The notes under the pieces: generated by a model
What the model was told of the DNA's origin: nothing
Databases searched by the model: none
The model's input: only the letters and a program-made list of their open reading frames with translations
Source: CAYGBW01 sp964348185
Lineage (GTDB): Bacteria > Desulfobacterota > BSN033 > WVXP01
NCBI GenBank assembly: GCA_964348185.1
Contig: CAYGBW010000082.1
Location: forward strand, 1 to 33,170
Length of the DNA: 33,170 nt
Direction of reading: 5' to 3'
Shown: piece after piece, positions 30,294 to 33,170 of the stretch
Numbering within the stretch: the stretch's first letter is position 1
Layout of the letters: each line of letters opens with the position of its first letter
Translations under genes and position numbers: made by a program

Positions 30294-31348
30294 AAAAACA
30301 GCCCATTTGGTCTCTCTATACGTTGTTGGGCCTTTTTCTCGCAGCTGCGCTGCTCGTCTTTATGAGCGGATCCTTGACCCCTGGGGGCCTGCTCAGGGAT
30401 CCGTTACAGATGTGGAAGAAGTTGATCTGGCCCTTGATCCGGTTGACCGGCTTCATTTCCCTTGGCATCTTTGTGGGACAGATCATCGAGCGCACAGGTT
30501 GGGCAGATCGATTCGCCATCATGGCTCGCCCGTTCATGGGATGGGCACATATACCCGAACAGATGGGCGCCGCCTTTACCACAGCCTTTGTTTCAGGTCC
30601 GGCTGCCTTGTCCATGCTCGCCACCTTCCATGGGGAAGGGAAGCTGTCCTGTCGGGAAGTGATCTTGGCCGTTTTATTGAATAACTTTCCAACCTTCCTT
30701 CGGCATCTCCCGACAACCTTCTTCGTTATCCTTTCTCTGGTCGGAAAGGCAGGGGCAGTCTATCTCGGGTTGTTGATGGGAGCGGCTCTGTTTCGCCTGG
30801 TGGCCGTATTGATCTACACCCGTTTCGCCCTTCCCCCACTGGAAAAAAGGTCGTCCCCTCCTCAGCCGGAAGGCCAAGACTGGCAGGCAACTGTCATGGG
30901 AAGGGGTCGGGAGCTCCGCCGCAGGCTGTTCCAAATCCTCCCGATTGTTCTGCCTGTCTACGTTATTATGGTGGTGGCCTCAGATATGGGACTCTTCCTG
31001 TGGCTCCGCGAGGTCGTGGCCCAGGGCATAGCCAATCAATTCATTCCTGTTGAGGCCATGTCGGTCATCATTTTCAGTCTGGCGGTGGAGTCGACGTCTG
31101 GCTACGCCGCAGCCGGAGCCCTGATGGAAGCGGGATCACTGTCCCCTGTTCAGGCCATTATCGCCCTCCTTCTGGGAAACATGATTGCCACGCCAATCCG
31201 GGCACTGCGACATCAGATACCCTACTACGTGGGGATGTTCCCACCGCGTTTGGGAGTATCCCTCATCGTTATCAGTCAGGTTTATCGTCTCGTGAGTCTC
31301 ATCGGGATGGGGTTCGTGTTTGTCTTGGCTGCAGGGATGGTTCATTAG
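30290..31348 (+). CDS. Nucleoside-recognition (Gate) domain membrane protein
   Basis: A 352-residue integral membrane protein with about eight to nine hydrophobic segments. Text such as PLIRLTGFISLGIFVGQIIE, AFTTAFVSGPAALSMLATF, LLNNFPTFLRHLPTTFFV and LLLGNMIATPIRALRH matches the nucleoside-recognition/Gate family, members of which are ill-defined transport-like proteins. A hydrophilic loop around residues 185-210 divides the protein in two halves. Start codon overlaps the stop of the second cbiL, so the two are made together. A role in moving a tetrapyrrole, cobalt or a nucleotide-loop precursor across the membrane is possible but not shown by the sequence. Confidence 0.75.
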   Translation: MKKQPIWSLYTLLGLFLAAALLVFMSGSLTPGGLLRDPLQMWKKLIWPLIRLTGFISLGIFVGQIIERTGWADRFAIMARPFMGWAHIPEQMGAAFTTAFVSGPAALSMLATFHGEGKLSCREVILAVLLNNFPTFLRHLPTTFFVILSLVGKAGAVYLGLLMGAALFRLVAVLIYTRFALPPLEKRSSPPQPEGQDWQATVMGRGRELRRRLFQILPIVLPVYVIMVVASDMGLFLWLREVVAQGIANQFIPVEAMSVIIFSLAVESTSGYAAAGALMEAGSLSPVQAIIALLLGNMIATPIRALRHQIPYYVGMFPPRLGVSLIVISQVYRLVSLIGMGFVFVLAAGMVH

Positions 31349-31391
31349 AGGTTAGCTAGCCCAGGCCATTCCTGTTCCTCTTAGAGAACGG

Positions 31392-31907
31392 CTAGAACTC
31401 AATCCCTTTTCGGGCCTTTACGCCTCGGCTGGAATAGTGCTTGATTTCGGTCATCTCGGTGACCACATCGGCTCTCTCGATTAGGCTGGGGTCTGCATGC
31501 CTTCCCGTAATCACGAGTTCGACCGTGTCGCCCTTTGCCTCGATCAGCTCCAGGATTGCTTCCACGGGAAAGAGTCTGAAATGCGTGGCGATGTTGGCCT
31601 CGTCCAAGATAACCACGTCATACGTTCCAGAATCAAGGGCACGGCGTACGTCTTCGAGTCCTTCTCTCGCCTTGATTCGGTCCTTTTCTCCTGGTTCATT
31701 GCGAATAAAACGTCCCCGGCCGTACTGCTTGATGGTGATCAAATCGGAGAATCTTTCAAGTGCCACGATCTCACTTGACTTCCTTTTCTTCAGGAACTGG
31801 GCGATGAACACCCGGAGACCGGCACCGGCGGCTCTCAAAGCCAAACCAAAGGCGGCAGTGGTTTTACCCTTCCCGGGGCCGGTGTAGATGTGCACATACC
31901 CCTTCAT
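31392..31907 (-). CDS. cobO: Corrinoid (cob(I)alamin) adenosyltransferase CobO/BtuR
   Basis: Transfers the 5'-deoxyadenosyl group of ATP to the cobalt of cob(I)yrinic acid diamide or cobalamin. The 171-residue protein has the altered P-loop YTGPGKGKTTAAFG at residues 8-21, FIAQFLKKRKSSE, YDVVILDEANIA and the C-terminal ITGRHADPSLIERADVVTEM, all diagnostic. It runs toward the plus-strand genes, ending 43 bases from the membrane-protein gene, so the two converge. The thiamine-diphosphate enzyme gene lies 46 bases upstream on the same strand and may share its transcript. Confidence 0.96.
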   Translation of the reverse strand: MKGYVHIYTGPGKGKTTAAFGLALRAAGAGLRVFIAQFLKKRKSSEIVALERFSDLITIKQYGRGRFIRNEPGEKDRIKAREGLEDVRRALDSGTYDVVILDEANIATHFRLFPVEAILELIEAKGDTVELVITGRHADPSLIERADVVTEMTEIKHYSSRGVKARKGIEF

Positions 31908-31953
31908 CGTTTCTTCTCGGGCCTGAGGGAATCAACTGTTTTTCGCCGTTCAC

Positions 31954-33170
31954 TCACAAACGAACGTCAATCACATAGGGCGTGTCGCTTTCAAGAGCCT
32001 TTTCAAGGACAGGTTTCAGTTCGCCTGTTCTATCAACCGTTGCTCCTGGAACCCCAAAGGCCTCTGCCAACTTCACAAAATCTGTTTCCGGAAGGTCTAC
32101 GCCGATATGTCTTCCCCCGTAATCCTCATCCTGCATGTACTTTATCGACTCATAGCACCTGTCATTGATGACAATAGAGACGACGTTGAGGGCGTGTTTC
32201 TTTGCCGAAGCTAACTCGGTACAGGTCATGAGAAAACCGCCGTCACCGCTTATTGAAACGACCTGCCTTCGAGGAAAAGCTGCCTTGGCACCGAGGGCGG
32301 CGGGGAGGGCGTAACCCATGGAGACAAAGAGGGTCGGGGCGAGGTATGCCCGCGGCTCGTAAACCTCAAAGTCTGAGAACATCGCATACCCCGGCATGCA
32401 GACATCCACACTGACAATCGCATCTCGAGGGAGAACCTCCCTGAGGTCTCTTGAGTCGAAGATCCGTCGCGGCTTTGCAACTTGCCTTTTTTTTCTCTCC
32501 TCTTTCAACTGGAGGAAATGTCGTTTCCATTGGAGGCTTGGTCGATAGGGGGTTACCTCCAGTCTTTCAAGAACGCGGGCCAGAAAATCCTTCACGTCTC
32601 CCACCACGGGGACCTCGGGGCGATAGACCCTTCCAAGATCTGCTGGATCAATGTTGACATGGATCAAGCCCCGTGGACTATTCTGCCAGGTTTCCGTCGA
32701 TAAATCTGTGAATCTCACCCCCAGGGCGACCACACAGTCGGCCTGCCCGATAAGCCTAGCAGCATCTCTCCGGCGACAGTGACCGAAGCAGAGGGGATGG
32801 TCTTCAGGCACTGCTCCTTTTCCCATGCGTGTAAATAGGATGGGAGCGTCAAGGGCATCCGCCACCTCGATCAACCCTTCAGAAGCTCCGGAAGCGATGA
32901 CCCCTCCTCCGGCGAGAATCAGGGGAGCTTCTGCTTCGGAGATTCTCCTGAAGGCCTTGTCCATGGCTTCGTCGTCGATGGTCCCTTCATCGAAAGAACG
33001 GTTTCGGGAGGGATGGGATCTTGGAATTTCGCCACTCGATTCTGAGGCGGAAACATCGACAGGGATTGCCAGATGGATCGGCCTTGGTCTCCCGGTCCTC
33101 AATTCCCTGAACCCTCTTTCGACCCATATGGGGATCTGTTCGACCGAATCCGCCGTCCCATTCCACTTTG
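31954..33170 (-). CDS. Thiamine-diphosphate-dependent enzyme, acetolactate synthase-like (partial)
   Basis: The reading frame is open to the right edge, so the N-terminal part (including the PYR domain) lies outside; the TTG at 33102 is not the true start. What is seen begins within the linker typical of this family (VERGFRELRTGRPRPIHLAIP). It continues through the central Rossmann-type domain (LILAGGGVIASG, VVALGVRF, VNIDPADLG) into the C-terminal ThDP-binding domain with the motif from GDGGFLMTCTELASA to VIND. Acetolactate synthase, glyoxylate carboligase, sulfoacetaldehyde acetyltransferase and 2-oxoacid decarboxylases all share this layout, and the visible part does not decide among them. 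No direct link to cobalamin is known. Confidence 0.85.
   Translation of the reverse strand, partial: KWNGTADSVEQIPIWVERGFRELRTGRPRPIHLAIPVDVSASESSGEIPRSHPSRNRSFDEGTIDDEAMDKAFRRISEAEAPLILAGGGVIASGASEGLIEVADALDAPILFTRMGKGAVPEDHPLCFGHCRRRDAARLIGQADCVVALGVRFTDLSTETWQNSPRGLIHVNIDPADLGRVYRPEVPVVGDVKDFLARVLERLEVTPYRPSLQWKRHFLQLKEERKKRQVAKPRRIFDSRDLREVLPRDAIVSVDVCMPGYAMFSDFEVYEPRAYLAPTLFVSMGYALPAALGAKAAFPRRQVVSISGDGGFLMTCTELASAKKHALNVVSIVINDRCYESIKYMQDEDYGGRHIGVDLPETDFVKLAEAFGVPGATVDRTGELKPVLEKALESDTPYVIDVRL

Noticed and set aside
31349..31391. Bidirectional terminator between the convergent membrane-protein and cobO genes
   Set aside because: A CTAGCC/GGCTAG pairing exists but there is no compact stem with a T run on either strand.

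Overview
The window is one continuous piece of a bacterial chromosome dominated by anaerobic (early cobalt insertion) cobalamin biosynthesis. Gene content points to a strictly anaerobic, Gram-negative bacterium of the Desulfobacterota / former Deltaproteobacteria type: a CbiD/CbiG/CbiK-type pathway, a cobaltochelatase carrying a signal peptide like the periplasmic CbiK known from Desulfovibrio, an outer-membrane-type lytic transglycosylase lipoprotein, and short dispersed intergenic repeats. The taxon is inferred from gene content, not from any marker gene. No rRNA, tRNA, CRISPR array, transposase or phage gene was seen.

Layout. 1-704 is a repeat-rich stretch without a convincing gene. 705-1925 (minus) is an MltA lipoprotein. 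A divergent promoter region (1926-2258) precedes a complete branched-chain-amino-acid/amide-type ABC importer, livG-livF-livH-livM-livK (2259-6927), followed by a creatininase-family amidohydrolase (7017-7772) and a class III nucleotidyl cyclase domain fused to a YHS domain (7951-8616).

From 8617 to 29299 everything is on the plus strand and concerns corrinoids. A leader with a sigma70-like promoter, a 5'-truncated cobalamin-riboswitch relic and an intrinsic terminator precedes cobQ-cobT-cbiB. After a spacer with a dispersed repeat come cobC-cobU-cobS (nucleotide loop assembly). A well-formed cobalamin riboswitch with its own terminator (14875-15141) controls a long, tightly overlapping run. 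That run starts with an unusual triple fusion (precorrin-2 dehydrogenase, uroporphyrinogen-III methyltransferase, threonine-phosphate decarboxylase) and continues with cbiA, cbiC, cbiD, cbiE, cbiL, cbiF, cbiG, cbiH, cbiJ and an exported cbiK. A BtuCDF/FepBCD-type ABC importer follows. After a second copy of the dispersed repeat, in inverted orientation, comes a second cbiL paralogue translationally coupled to a nucleoside-recognition-domain membrane protein. On the minus strand at the right edge lie cobO (corrinoid adenosyltransferase) and the 3' part of a thiamine-diphosphate enzyme that runs out of the window.

Together these genes cover uroporphyrinogen III to adenosylcobalamin almost completely: methylation and oxidation to sirohydrochlorin, cobalt insertion, ring methylation and contraction, amidation, aminopropanol attachment, nucleotide loop assembly, adenosylation and corrinoid or metal uptake. 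The decarboxylating C15 methyltransferase CbiT, a threonine kinase and any enzyme for the lower ligand were not found here. The points most worth a second look are the triple fusion, the truncated riboswitch before cobQ, the overlapping cbiG/cbiH junction with a dnaX-like slippery heptamer and an orphan Shine-Dalgarno, the compact CbiG lacking its middle domain, and the exported-CbiK / ABC / second-CbiL / membrane-protein module.
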